NCBI RefSeq assembly: GCF_012939995.1 | Contig: NZ_SPMZ01000043.1 | Location: forward strand, 1 to 39,928 | Length of the DNA stretch: 39,928 nt | Reading direction: 5' to 3' | DNA from: Candidatus Competibacter phosphatis | GTDB lineage: Bacteria > Pseudomonadota > Gammaproteobacteria > Competibacterales > Competibacteraceae | Part shown: positions 17,018-27,487 of the stretch, piece by piece | Position numbering within the stretch: position 1 is the stretch's first letter | Layout: each line of letters begins with the position of its first letter | Program-made: the position numbers and the translations under genes | Notes under the pieces: generated by a model | Databases searched by the model: none | Seen by the model: only the letters and a program-made list of their open reading frames with translations | Told to the model about the DNA's origin: nothing

Positions 17018-18020
17018 TCAGCAACTACTCACATGCGGCGCCGCGATCTGGCCGGAAGCGATCGATTGAGTCACCCGGTTGCGGCCCTCCCGCTTCGAGC
17101 GATACAGCGCCTGCCCGGCACGCCGCAGCAAATCTTCGGCGCCTTCCCCCTCGGCCCGCATCGCCACGCCGAAACTGGCGGTGACCGGCCCGTGCAGCGA
17201 TAGGATCGACCGCCATTCCAACTGCTGACGGATACGCTCGGCATCGACCACTGCGGGTTCCAACGGGGTTTTCGGTAATAACACGACAAACCGCTTCCCG
17301 CCAGATTGCACCACCAGATCGCCTTGCCGACTGTGTTCGCGCAATAACGCCGCAAAATCGCGCAAAACCTCAGCGCCGGCCTCGTGCCCCCAGCGCTCGT
17401 TGATCTGCCCGAAATGATCCAGATCCGCGATCAGCAGACAGAGTGGGTGACGCTGGCGGCGGCTACGTTCGACTTCCACCGCCAGCACCTCTTCCAAGCG
17501 CCGCCGCTTGTCCGTCTCCGTCGACGCATCGCAATGCGCCGGCTTCCCGAGCTTCGCTTCGCTCCGCCGCGATTCCCGGTTGGCGCGCGACCACTGGCGC
17601 TGGATCTTGGCCAGTTCAGTGTTCAATTGCAGCACTGTTGTCCCCAGTGCCTCCAATCCTTCCACATCGCACTCGGCCGCCACCAGCAACCGCCCCTGCG
17701 GCCAATGGTAGATATGGCCCTGCAAGAAATGGTTTTTTTCGACCCACGCGTGCGACGTGCAGCATACCCCGATACAACAGCAGCGCGCGCCCCTGATACG
17801 GTACCAGTGCCTGCACTTCCTCCAAGTGGGGACTGATGAGCAACGTGCGCGCATCCCTGGATTGATCACCCGTCGCCGATGGGGGCATCAGCCGCAGGAA
17901 GCTACGGTTAGCGGCCAAAATGCGACAGTTTTCGTCCAACAGCGCGATCATGACGTTGTCGAGTTCCTGCAGGAACCTCGACAGGCCGATGCCTTCCAGC
18001 GAAAGAATCACATCGTTCAT
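17018..18020 (-). CDS. PAS-like plus degenerate GGDEF domain protein, frameshifted as assembled
   Basis: One gene of about 333 residues split at a T7 run (17733-17739); removing one base joins GMLHVARVGRK to NHFLQGHIYHWPQG. The N-terminal part (residues 1-100) looks PAS-like (FLQELDNVMIALLDENCRIL). A short coiled segment follows, then a GGDEF-type domain with ADLDHFGQINERWGHEAG. The signature loop reads SGGKRF instead of GGDEF, so the catalytic acidic residues are replaced by Lys and Arg and cyclase activity is unlikely. The first metal-binding Asp of the domain is kept. It may act as a c-di-GMP or GTP-binding sensor or as a partner for another cyclase (inferred). ATG at 18018-18020. Confidence 0.85.
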
Positions 18021-18094
18021 GATGATTGCTTCAGAAAGACCCAGGCGGTCATCGCCGCGCCGATCCCATCGAGAGACGACACTGAAGGCCAGCG

Positions 18095-18535
18095 TCAACC
18101 TCCCTGGGATACGAGGGCGCCAAGCAGTGGATGGCCTTCGTCGTCCAGGGGAATATCCACCCATTCATCGCGACGAATACGCCGCAAATCCATAATGGAC
18201 CAGGGAACCAAGATCAAGGCCGCCAAAATCCAGGCGATCAGATGCCAGATCCAGCCGCTGCCGGGAATGAAGGTCGCGATCACGATGAAAAACCCGGTGA
18301 CCCCATAAAAACGATAGGCCGCCTGCTGAGTGTAATATCCCACCTTCGGGTTGGGATGATGGCGATTCATCGCGTACACCAGCATCGAAGCGCCGAACCA
18401 GAAAATCAGCAGGGGAAACGGCACGAGAATCGCGATCAGGTTACCGTAATTCATCAGGGCGGAAGCCCGCTTGGCGGACGAACCGCGCGCCACCTTGCCA
18501 ATGACCGTATTTTCGCTTTGTTCCAGAATATGCAT
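18095..18535 (-). CDS. Small integral membrane protein of unknown function
   Basis: A 146-residue protein with a polar N-terminus (MHILEQSENTVIGKVARG) and hydrophobic segments at about residues 31-52, 74-95 and 97-117. A positively charged DLRRIRRDEW stretch and an acidic tail follow. The loop MNRHHPNPKVGYYTQQAAYRF recalls DUF4870-type small membrane proteins, but I cannot assign it firmly. A much longer open frame to 18832 covers the divergent comF gene and is rejected; the ATG at 18533-18535 follows a plausible spacer. It lies head-to-head with comF. Confidence 0.75.
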   Translation of the reverse strand: MHILEQSENTVIGKVARGSSAKRASALMNYGNLIAILVPFPLLIFWFGASMLVYAMNRHHPNPKVGYYTQQAAYRFYGVTGFFIVIATFIPGSGWIWHLIAWILAALILVPWSIMDLRRIRRDEWVDIPLDDEGHPLLGALVSQGG

Positions 18536-18633
18536 CACAACACCCTTGCCATGAAGAACCAACCCGCGCCTCACTGGAAAAACCAGCGGCTCCGGGAACC
18601 TGCCGCAGCGCGGCCAGCCCTGGACAGCACGCT

Positions 18634-19345
18634 GTGACTCTCGCCTGGTCGCGCGCCCCGTGGCATGGACTCCTGCCACCCATCTGCCTGCTGTGCGGGG
18701 CCACTGGCACGACGGACCGCGATCTGTGCGCCGGCTGCGACGCCGACCTGCCGCGCAACGCACGGGCCTGTCCGAGTTGCGCCCTGCCGCTGGCGGCAGG
18801 TTCCAATGGCGACTGCGAATATTGCCGAGCACGGTCTTTCAGCTTCGATCGCGCCTTTGTGCCGTTTTGCTATCGACCACCGGTGGATTTTTTAATTCTC
18901 GGGCTGAAATTCACGCATCGGCTGAGCCACGCCCGGTTGCTGGGCGAGCTGTTCGCGGCGGCGCTGGCCGAACGGAACGCGTCGCCGCCCGATTGTATCA
19001 TTCCGGTACCGCTGCATCCGCTACGCCTGCGGGAACGCGGGTTCAATCAGGCGCTGGAACTGGCGCGACCCAGCGCCCGACGCTTCCGCGTGCCGCTGCT
19101 GGCCGACGGTCTGAGTCGCGTGCGCCACACCCCCCCCGCAAACCCAACTGGATGCCGGCCGTCGCCACGATAACCCGCGAGGGGCATTCGTCGCCAACCG
19201 GCCTTTATCGGGACGGCGGGTGGCGCTGATGGACGACGTCGTCACCACGGCCAGCACCGTTGCCGAATGCTCCCGCATTCTACGAGCCAGTGGTGCGGCG
19301 GATATCGAAATCTGGGCCATCGGCCGTGCCACCGCCGATCCGTAA
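18634..19345 (+). CDS. comF: ComF family protein (phosphoribosyltransferase-like), frameshifted as assembled
   Basis: A protein of about 236 residues. The N-terminus carries zinc-finger cysteine pairs: CLLC, CAGC, CPSC and CEYC. The PRTase-like domain has CIIPVPLHPLRLRERGFNQA, the typical ComF signature. At 19130-19137 a run of eight Cs breaks the frame; with seven Cs it continues TPPQTQLDAG, then RRVALMDDVVTTASTV, the PRPP-binding loop, and ends at TAA 19343-19345. In naturally competent bacteria ComF helps DNA uptake or processing; elsewhere (GntX) its role is unclear. GTG start at 18634. No other competence gene is nearby. Confidence 0.88.
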
Positions 19346-19455
19346 ACCGTCCGCCCCCACCGCAAAACCGCCCGCGCTCGGCGACAATTGGCAATAACCG
19401 TTACCTCCACGCCTGAAATCTCGTAGAATGCCGCGCCAATTTGTTCCCGGACAGC

Positions 19456-21612
19456 ATGGGCACCATGAAAACGACCGTTCCGGCTTTCGATCAGGCCATT
19501 CGTTCTCACGACGAACTCATCAAACGCCGCGATCTGGCGATCTGGATCGGCGCCGAACCGACCTTCACCGACCGGGCTTCTGAAGCGCCGGAGTGGCTGC
19601 ATAATGCCCTCGGCCCAACCAAGGAAGCGCGCGCCCGGCAAATGCTGGCTCAAGCCCTCGGCCAAATGCCGGGAACGGCGATCCTGCGAACCTTGGGCCG
19701 ACAATACTCCAAGGAAGACCGGCCGCGCTGGAGCCTGGGATTGTACCGACGGCGCGACGGCCAAGCCGTCTGGTCCGGTCCACCCGATCCCTTGCTGGAC
19801 AGCACGCCCATCGCCCTACCCGCCGGCCAGCTTGAGGACTTCTGGGAACAACTCACCCAACGGCTCGGCGTATACGGTTGGCCGGCGCTACTGTTCGCGG
19901 TCGAAACCTATCCCGAGCTGCGCATCGCGTTCCGCCGCGACCGACTGCCGCTACTGGCCAATCCCGAGCGAGATCCACGGCTGGCCCGCCCCAGCCCGCA
20001 CGGCCAAGCGATTCCACCGCAAGGACCGTGCGACGAGTTGGCGGAACAGGGAACCTTCCTGCTCGGTATCGGCTGGCCCAGCCCGGAACAGGGTCTGGAC
20101 GCGGTCGCCGCGCCCTGTGTGGAGTTACCAGCCTGCCCCGATGGCGAAATGTTCCAACAACTGTTGGCGGCGATCGGCGCGGCGGCCAACGCGGCCGGGC
20201 TGCCGGCACTGATCCTCACCGGCTTTCCCCCGCCGGTGGACGCCAGCGTGGCCTGGACCACGCTGACGCCAGACCCCGCCGTGGTGGAAACCAACATGGC
20301 GCCGGCACCCGATGTCGTCACTTTCCTGGACGAAACCCGAGCCTGGTTCGCCGCCGCCACCGCCGCCGGCCTCGCACCCTACCGGTTGCACTACAACGGG
20401 CAGATCACCGACTCCGGCGGCGGCGGCCAACTGACCCTAGGTGGCATCAACCCAGACCGCAGTCCCTTTCTAAGCCACCCTCAGTTGCTGCCGGCGCTGC
20501 TCGCTTATTTCAACCGCCACCCGGCCCTGTCGTTCTATTTCGCCGGCGACTTCGTCGGCAGCTCCAGTCAGGCGCCGCGCCCCGATGAACGGACCACCGA
20601 CATCTTCGAGGAAATGGCGCTGGCGTTGGCGCTGCTCAAGCGTCAACGCAACCCAACGCCGGAACTGCTCTGGCAAAGCCTGTCGCCCTTTCTGGCCGAT
20701 CCGGCCGGTAACCCGCACCGCGCCGAAATCAATATCGAAAAGCTGTGGAACCCTTACCTGCCCGGCCGCGGCCAGTTGGGGCTGGTGGAATTTCGCGCCT
20801 TTCGCATGCCATCTACCCCGGAGCGGCTGGCAACCCTGGCGGCGCTGCTGCGGGCCATCGCCGCCATGCTGGCCCAGACATCGGATTATCCCGAACCGAT
20901 CCACTGGGGCCGGGAATTGCACGACCGTTTCGCCCTGCCCTACTACCTGCGCGCCGATCTGTGGGAGGTACTGGACGAGCTGGCCAGCGCCGGTCTGGGT
21001 CTCGGCCAAGCGTTGATCGCGGAATTGTTGGATGACGGCTACCATTGGCTGACCGAGGTGGGGTTCGGCGGCTGCCGGCTCACCATCCGGCGTGGCCTGG
21101 AATTCTGGCCACTGTTGGGCGACGCACTGACCCAGGAGCACGGCCATTCTCGGCTGGTGGATGCCAGCAGCACGCGGCTGGAAATCAGCCTGCGCGCCGA
21201 TCCCGATTCCGGTACCGAGCACCAGGATCTGGCCGACTGGCAACTGACGGTGAACGGCTACCGGCTGCCGCTACGCCGAGAAGACGAAATGGACGGAGAG
21301 ACGCGCGTGTACGGGCTGCGCTACCGCCGCTTCAAACCCTGGACCGGCCTGCATCCCACTCTGGAAGCGCAAGGTCCGATCGAACTGCTGTTGAGCCACC
21401 CTCGGCAACCGGACGCGCTGCGGCTCACCCTGCACGAGTGGCGGCCACAGGGCGGCGGTTACGACGGCCTGCCCCGGGATCTGGCGGAAGCGGCATTCCG
21501 CCGGGCCGAACGCTTCGTGACGGAACGGCTCGAAACCGCCCCCACCGCGCCGCCGCTGGAACCGCCGTCCACCGCTCTGACGCCCTACACATTCGACCTG
21601 CGCCGCCTCTAG
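19456..21612 (+). CDS. Stand-alone DUF2126 protein
   Basis: A 718-residue protein matching the DUF2126 family. The start motif is IWIGAEPTFTDRASEAPEW with ALGPTKEARA, the core is LHYNGQITDSGGGGQLTLGG, and SHPQLLPALLAYFNRHPALS, GSSSQAPRPDE, HRAEINIEKL and LGLVEFRAFRMP follow. In most species this domain is the C-terminal part of a protein of about 1,100 residues with an N-terminal transglutaminase-like domain. It is linked to circularly permuted ATP-grasp and alpha-E proteins in a predicted peptide ligation system. Here the transglutaminase part is absent, and none of those partners is in the window. Starts at TTG 19441, ATG 19456 or ATG 19465 are possible; no clear ribosome site decides. Confidence 0.85.
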   Translation: MGTMKTTVPAFDQAIRSHDELIKRRDLAIWIGAEPTFTDRASEAPEWLHNALGPTKEARARQMLAQALGQMPGTAILRTLGRQYSKEDRPRWSLGLYRRRDGQAVWSGPPDPLLDSTPIALPAGQLEDFWEQLTQRLGVYGWPALLFAVETYPELRIAFRRDRLPLLANPERDPRLARPSPHGQAIPPQGPCDELAEQGTFLLGIGWPSPEQGLDAVAAPCVELPACPDGEMFQQLLAAIGAAANAAGLPALILTGFPPPVDASVAWTTLTPDPAVVETNMAPAPDVVTFLDETRAWFAAATAAGLAPYRLHYNGQITDSGGGGQLTLGGINPDRSPFLSHPQLLPALLAYFNRHPALSFYFAGDFVGSSSQAPRPDERTTDIFEEMALALALLKRQRNPTPELLWQSLSPFLADPAGNPHRAEINIEKLWNPYLPGRGQLGLVEFRAFRMPSTPERLATLAALLRAIAAMLAQTSDYPEPIHWGRELHDRFALPYYLRADLWEVLDELASAGLGLGQALIAELLDDGYHWLTEVGFGGCRLTIRRGLEFWPLLGDALTQEHGHSRLVDASSTRLEISLRADPDSGTEHQDLADWQLTVNGYRLPLRREDEMDGETRVYGLRYRRFKPWTGLHPTLEAQGPIELLLSHPRQPDALRLTLHEWRPQGGGYDGLPRDLAEAAFRRAERFVTERLETAPTAPPLEPPSTALTPYTFDLRRL

Positions 21613-21705
21613 ACGATCCCCCGCCAGCCGCCACCCCTTATTCAATCCTGTCGCCAACGGGTGCATAATGCGCCGCATCCCGAAAAACCCCAAGGAGAGT
21701 CCTGA

Positions 21706-23340
<1,635 letters not shown>

Positions 23341-23366
23341 CCCCACCTCATCCTCCGCCCGGCCTC

Positions 23367-23390
23367 GCTCTCTTCCATGGAGGGAAGAGC
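23367..23390. repeat. Palindromic repeat, copy 2
   Basis: A 24-base palindrome with GCTCTCTTCC and GGGAAGAGC arms. It closely resembles the copy at 3305-3327. It begins 27 bases after the pgm stop and could fold into a hairpin in the pgm transcript 3' end. Confidence 0.5.
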
Positions 23391-23527
23391 AGCGACTGAG
23401 CTGTCGGCGCCCGCAAGCGAGGCGACCGACGGCTTCGGCGGTGAAACACGGCGGGGCGTCACGCCGCAAGAGGGCCGGAAGCGCTCGCGGCGACCATGAA
23501 AAACCCGGGCAAATTTCACCGCCTGTG

Positions 23528-23533
23528 TATAAT
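23528..23533 (+). promoter_or_regulatory. Consensus -10 element (TATAAT) upstream of yajC-secDF
   Basis: A perfect TATAAT lies 127 bases before the yajC start in otherwise GC-rich DNA. The -35 position (CCGGGC) is poor, so an activator or alternative spacing would be needed. Proposed promoter of the yajC-secD-secF operon. Confidence 0.4.
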
Positions 23534-23659
23534 GGCGAGTTTTAAATCAGACCCCCTGCCCATCCCCGTGCGAACTCCGCTGCCCAGCACCGCCAACGGT
23601 CGCCCCGATTCTCGCCAGCGCGACCGCAAGTCGGGACCGGCAAACCAAGAGGAACTACC

Positions 23660-24007
23660 GTGGAAAGCATCTTGAACGTCCTGATCCCCGCCGCCATGGC
23701 CCAAACCGGCGCTCCCTCCGGCGGCGAGCTGGGCCTGATGAACCTGTTGTTTCCCATTATCCTGATCGGCGCCTTCTACTTCCTGCTGATCCGCCCCCAG
23801 ACCAAGCGCGCCAAAGAACACAAGCAAATGGTGGACGCGCTCAAGAAGGGCGATGAAATCGTCTCCGGCGGCGGCGTGCTAGGCCGAATCACCGAGGTGG
23901 GCGAGAATTTCGTGCAGGTGGAAATCGCCGAAAACGTGCAGATCAGGATTCAAAAGCAATCCGTCAGCTCGCTGATGCCCAAGGGCACCTACAAAGGCAC
24001 TCTGTAA
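23660..24007 (+). CDS. yajC: Sec translocon accessory protein YajC
   Basis: A 115-residue single-span membrane protein that associates with SecDF in the inner membrane and supports protein export. After a periplasmic N-terminus there is one TM helix (about residues 25-46, LMNLLFPIILIGAFYFLLI). The conserved RPQTKRAKEHKQMVDALKKGDEIV segment and a small beta domain follow. The start is GTG at 23660, after an AAGAGGA ribosome site. secD follows 36 bases later. In many gammaproteobacteria queA and tgt precede yajC; here pgm does. Confidence 0.95.
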   Translation: MESILNVLIPAAMAQTGAPSGGELGLMNLLFPIILIGAFYFLLIRPQTKRAKEHKQMVDALKKGDEIVSGGGVLGRITEVGENFVQVEIAENVQIRIQKQSVSSLMPKGTYKGTL

Positions 24008-24043
24008 CCGCGCCGCCCGGCGCCACGCGGGAAACGCCGTTCC

Positions 24044-25915
24044 ATGGCCACGCCTTACACCCTGAATCAATATCCCTGGTGGAAATATCTGCTGATCGGC
24101 CTAGTCATACTATGGGGCCTGATTTTTGCGCTGCCCAATCTGTTCGGCGAGGATCCGGCGGTGCAAATCTCCGGTGCCCGGGCCAACATCGCCATCGATC
24201 CGGCGTTCCAGGATCGGGTCGCCGCCTTGCTCGACACCGAAAAGCTACCCCATAAGCGGCTGGAGTTGGAAGCCGATCGCTTGCTGGTCCGCTTTACCGA
24301 CCCGGAAGAACAGCTCAAGGCCGCCGACATCCTCAAGGACCGCTTGGGTCGCGACTACATCGTCGCCCTCAACCTGGCTTCGTCGGAACCGGGCTTTCTG
24401 CGGGCGCTGGGCTTGAACCCGATGTATCTCGGCCTGGATCTGCGCGGCGGCGTGCATTTTCTGATGCAAGTGGACATGGACGCCACCATCAAACAGGTCG
24501 AAGACAGCTACGTCGAGGACGTCCGTGCCCAACTACGCGCCGCGAAGGTGCTGTACACCTCGGTGGGTCGGGCGGCGAACGGCGGCATACGCGTCGAGTT
24601 CAAGGATGGCGCCGAACGCGACAAGGCCGCCCAGGTGCTGCATAAGCAACTACCCAGTCTGCAACAGACCGAATCGGACCCGCTTAGCCTGAAACTGACT
24701 CTCGGCGAACCGGAAATCCGGGAAAAGCGCGATTTCGCCCTACAGCAGAACATCACCACCCTGCGCAATCGAGTCAACGAATTGGGCGTGGCCGAACCGA
24801 TCATCCAACAGCAGGGCAACGACCGCATCGTGGTGCAACTGCCCGGCGTGCAGGACACCGCCCGCGCCAAGGAAATCCTCGGCGCCACCGCCACCCTGGA
24901 ATTCCGGCTGGCGGACGAGGAAAACGACTGGACCCAAGCCGCCGCCACCGGCCGCATCCCGCTCAACTCGCGACTGTACAAGGATCGCGAGGGTCGCCCG
25001 GTGCTGCTGCAAAAACGGGTGATGCTGACCGGCGACTCCATCGTCGACGCCGCCTCCGGGCTGGATCAGCAAAGCGGTGGGCCGGCGGTGTTCGTCACTC
25101 TGGACGGCAAGGGCGCCAAGCGCTTCGAGGACGCGACCAAGGACAACATCGGCAAGCGCATGGGCGTGGTGTTCATCGAGAACAAAACCGAGACCAAGCG
25201 GGTGGACGGCGAATTGAAGAAAACCGCCTACACGGTCGAGGAAGTCATCAATCTCGCCACCATCCGCGACCGGTTGGGCCGGCGCTTCCAGATCACCGGG
25301 CTGGACAGCACCCGCGAAGCCCGCGATCTGGCTCTGCTGTTGCGAGCCGGCGCGCTGGCCAGCCCGATCGAGATCATCGAGGAGCGCACCGTCGGCCCCA
25401 GCGCCGGCAAGGAAAACATCGCGCAAGGCTTCCGCGCCGCCATGGTCTCGCTGCTGGTGATCGCCGCGTTCATGGTCGGGCGCTACCGCTGGTTCGGTGC
25501 CATCGCCACCGCCGCGCTAGCCGCCAACGTGGTGTTGCTCATCGCCGCGCTGTCCATGCTGCAAGCCACCCTCACCCTACCCGGCATTGCTGGCATCGTG
25601 CTGACCATGGGCATGGCGGTGGACGCCAACGTGCTGATCTACGAACGTATCCGCGAGGAAATACGCAACGGCAACAGCCCGCAGGCGGCGATCCACGCCG
25701 GCTTCGACCGAGCCTTCGACACCATCATCGACTCCAACCTGACCACCCTGATCGCGGCCATCATGCTGTTCGGCTTTGGTACCGGCCCGATCAAGGGCTT
25801 CGCGGTCACTCTTAGCATCGGCATCGTGACCTCGATGTTCACGGCAGTCACCGGTTCGCGGGCGTTGGTCAATCTCATCTACGGCGGCCGCAAGCTGCAA
25901 AAGCTGACCATCTGA
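24044..25915 (+). CDS. secD: Protein translocase subunit SecD
   Basis: A 623-residue RND-superfamily membrane protein that works with SecF to pull translocated chains into the periplasm using the proton gradient. TM1 lies at about residues 14-30. The signature GLDLRGGVHFLMQVD is near residue 133, and the large periplasmic P1 region follows. The C-terminal five TM helices (about residues 460-615) include GIAGIVLTMGMAVDANVLIYERIREE, with the conserved Asp used in proton transport. Length and order are typical. It lies between yajC and secF with short gaps. Confidence 0.96.
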   Translation: MATPYTLNQYPWWKYLLIGLVILWGLIFALPNLFGEDPAVQISGARANIAIDPAFQDRVAALLDTEKLPHKRLELEADRLLVRFTDPEEQLKAADILKDRLGRDYIVALNLASSEPGFLRALGLNPMYLGLDLRGGVHFLMQVDMDATIKQVEDSYVEDVRAQLRAAKVLYTSVGRAANGGIRVEFKDGAERDKAAQVLHKQLPSLQQTESDPLSLKLTLGEPEIREKRDFALQQNITTLRNRVNELGVAEPIIQQQGNDRIVVQLPGVQDTARAKEILGATATLEFRLADEENDWTQAAATGRIPLNSRLYKDREGRPVLLQKRVMLTGDSIVDAASGLDQQSGGPAVFVTLDGKGAKRFEDATKDNIGKRMGVVFIENKTETKRVDGELKKTAYTVEEVINLATIRDRLGRRFQITGLDSTREARDLALLLRAGALASPIEIIEERTVGPSAGKENIAQGFRAAMVSLLVIAAFMVGRYRWFGAIATAALAANVVLLIAALSMLQATLTLPGIAGIVLTMGMAVDANVLIYERIREEIRNGNSPQAAIHAGFDRAFDTIIDSNLTTLIAAIMLFGFGTGPIKGFAVTLSIGIVTSMFTAVTGSRALVNLIYGGRKLQKLTI

Positions 25916-25934
25916 AACGGAGCGGAACAGGGTT

Positions 25935-26873
25935 ATGGAACGATTCAGTCTTTACAACACCAATATCGATTTTTTGCGCTGGCGCAAGGTGGCGATGGCT
26001 TGGTCCATCATCGTATTGCTGATCGCGGTCGGTTCGTTACTGGTCCAGGGCATGAACCTGGGGCTTGATTTCACCGGTGGCACGGTGATCGAGGTGCAAT
26101 ATGCACAACCGGTGGAAATTCCCAAGGTCCGCGAAACCTTGGTCAAGGCCGGCTTCGGCGACGCCCAAACTCAGCACTTCGGCACTTCCAAGGATGTGCT
26201 GATCCGCATCCCGCCGCACGACCAGCGTAACGCCGCCACCTTGAGCAACGAGGTGCTGCGCGCCTTGCAGGATGCCGAGGGCGGCGCGGGCGCCACGCTG
26301 GCGCGAGCCGAGTTCGTCGGGCCGCAGGTGGGCCAAGAGCTGGTCGAACAGGGCGGGCTGGCGGCGCTGGGTGCCCTGGCGGGGATTCTGGTCTACGTCA
26401 TGTTCCGCTTCGAATGGCGGTTAGCGGTCGGCACCATCGCCGCCACTGTCCATGACGTGGTTTTCACCGTGGGCTGGTTTTCGCTGTTCCATCTCGAATT
26501 CGACCTGACGGTGCTGGCGGCCGTGCTGGCGGTGATCGGCTATTCGGTCAACGACACCGTGGTGGTGCTGGACCGCATCCGCGAAAACTTCCGCAAGCGG
26601 CGCAAGGGCTCGGTGCTGGAGATCATGAACCGTTCGATCAACGAAACGCTCTCACGCACCCTCATGACCAGCCTGGCCACCCTGCTATCGGTCATCGTCC
26701 TATACTTTCTTGGCGGCACGGTGATGCATGGTTTCTCGATCGCCATGATCGTCGGCATCCTGGTCGGCACCTACTCGTCCATTTACATCGCCAGCGCCAG
26801 CGCGCTATACCTGGGCATCAGCCGCGAGGATTTGTTGCCAAAGGCGAAAGAGGCCGCGGATGAACGACCCTGA
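25935..26873 (+). CDS. secF: Protein translocase subunit SecF
   Basis: A 312-residue partner of SecD with six TM helices. TM1 is at about residues 18-38, followed by MNLGLDFTGGTVIEVQ, the SecF signature. The C-terminal TM bundle has AVLAVIGYSVNDTVVVLDRIRE and ETLSRTLMTSLATLL. The ATG is 19 bases after the secD stop. A hairpin just past its stop separates it from the convergent next gene. Confidence 0.96.
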   Translation: MERFSLYNTNIDFLRWRKVAMAWSIIVLLIAVGSLLVQGMNLGLDFTGGTVIEVQYAQPVEIPKVRETLVKAGFGDAQTQHFGTSKDVLIRIPPHDQRNAATLSNEVLRALQDAEGGAGATLARAEFVGPQVGQELVEQGGLAALGALAGILVYVMFRFEWRLAVGTIAATVHDVVFTVGWFSLFHLEFDLTVLAAVLAVIGYSVNDTVVVLDRIRENFRKRRKGSVLEIMNRSINETLSRTLMTSLATLLSVIVLYFLGGTVMHGFSIAMIVGILVGTYSSIYIASASALYLGISREDLLPKAKEAADERP

Positions 26874-26879
26874 CGCACA

Positions 26880-26905
26880 GCCAGGGAAGCCGTAACCTCC
26901 CTGGC
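26880..26905. terminator. Hairpin between convergent secF and a small membrane protein gene
   Basis: GCCAGGGA and TCCCTGGC form a perfect 8-base stem around a 10-base loop, 6 bases after the secF stop. There is no T-run on the plus side. The position between two convergent genes suggests a bidirectional terminator or 3'-end protecting hairpin. Confidence 0.5.
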
Positions 26906-26927
26906 CGCTTGCTCGCGCGTGACGCGC

Positions 26928-27263
26928 TTAGGAATTGCTCCGAAGTTGGTGAAACGGGTCCTCGTCGGCTTGCGGCTCCACTTGGTGAGCCTGCGTGCTG
27001 TCCGCGCGCTGGAACAGATCGCTTTCCACGCCTCGGATCACCAAGCGCGCCCAGGCCGTGGCGATCAACCACAGCAGAACGCCAGCCGCAATCAGGAAAT
27101 TCGGGCCGAGCAGACTGCCCAGCGTGCCGCCGGCCAAGCCGTAGCCGATGCAGGCCAGGCTCCCCAACCAGAACACGCCGATCGGCGCCGCGGTGCAGCT
27201 CACGCAGCCGTAACGGGCAACCGCCGCGGGTGGGGCGATCAGTGCAAGCATGGTTCGTTTCAT
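26928..27263 (-). CDS. Small conserved-looking membrane protein
   Basis: A 111-residue protein with a cleavable or TM N-terminus (MKRTMLALIAPPAAVARYG), a CVSC pair at residues 20-23, and hydrophobic segments at about 28-50 and 55-75. The C-terminal tail is acidic and polar, beginning RGVESDLFQ. The CVSC motif followed by TAAPIGVFWLGS suggests metal or haem binding or a disulphide, but none is proved. The ATG follows a GGAGGAACC ribosome site that also precedes a 2-codon ATGCCATGA overlap. It is divergent from the anchored response regulator gene. I do not recognise the family. Confidence 0.7.
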   Translation of the reverse strand: MKRTMLALIAPPAAVARYGCVSCTAAPIGVFWLGSLACIGYGLAGGTLGSLLGPNFLIAAGVLLWLIATAWARLVIRGVESDLFQRADSTQAHQVEPQADEDPFHQLRSNS

Positions 27264-27487
27264 GGCATGGTTCCTCCAGTGGAATTATTAAAGTATCGTA
27301 TCGGTCAAGGTTGGGTCGTTCCCACGCGAAACATTAGCCGTGCATTTCGCGAAGATCCGACTATAACCATAGTCTCAATATTCAACTGTTGCATAACGAC
27401 CGCAACGGATCGAAAACACGTTTGCCAGTCCTAATAGTCAGGACATACCAAGGTTATTCGACGATTCTCATGCCGTAGGAGGCCTGC

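Larger units (their letters stand above)
23341..23659. other. Intergenic region between pgm and yajC
   Basis: About 320 bases with no supported gene; the open frames have unnatural Arg/Ser-rich products. It holds a palindromic repeat (23367-23390), a GC-rich stretch with short inverted repeats (for example CGGCG ... CGCCG near 23450), and a consensus -10 hexamer at 23528. Confidence 0.6.

Noticed and set aside
20470..21243. Minus-strand open frame of 257 codons
   Set aside because: Antisense to the DUF2126 gene; composition is unnatural.
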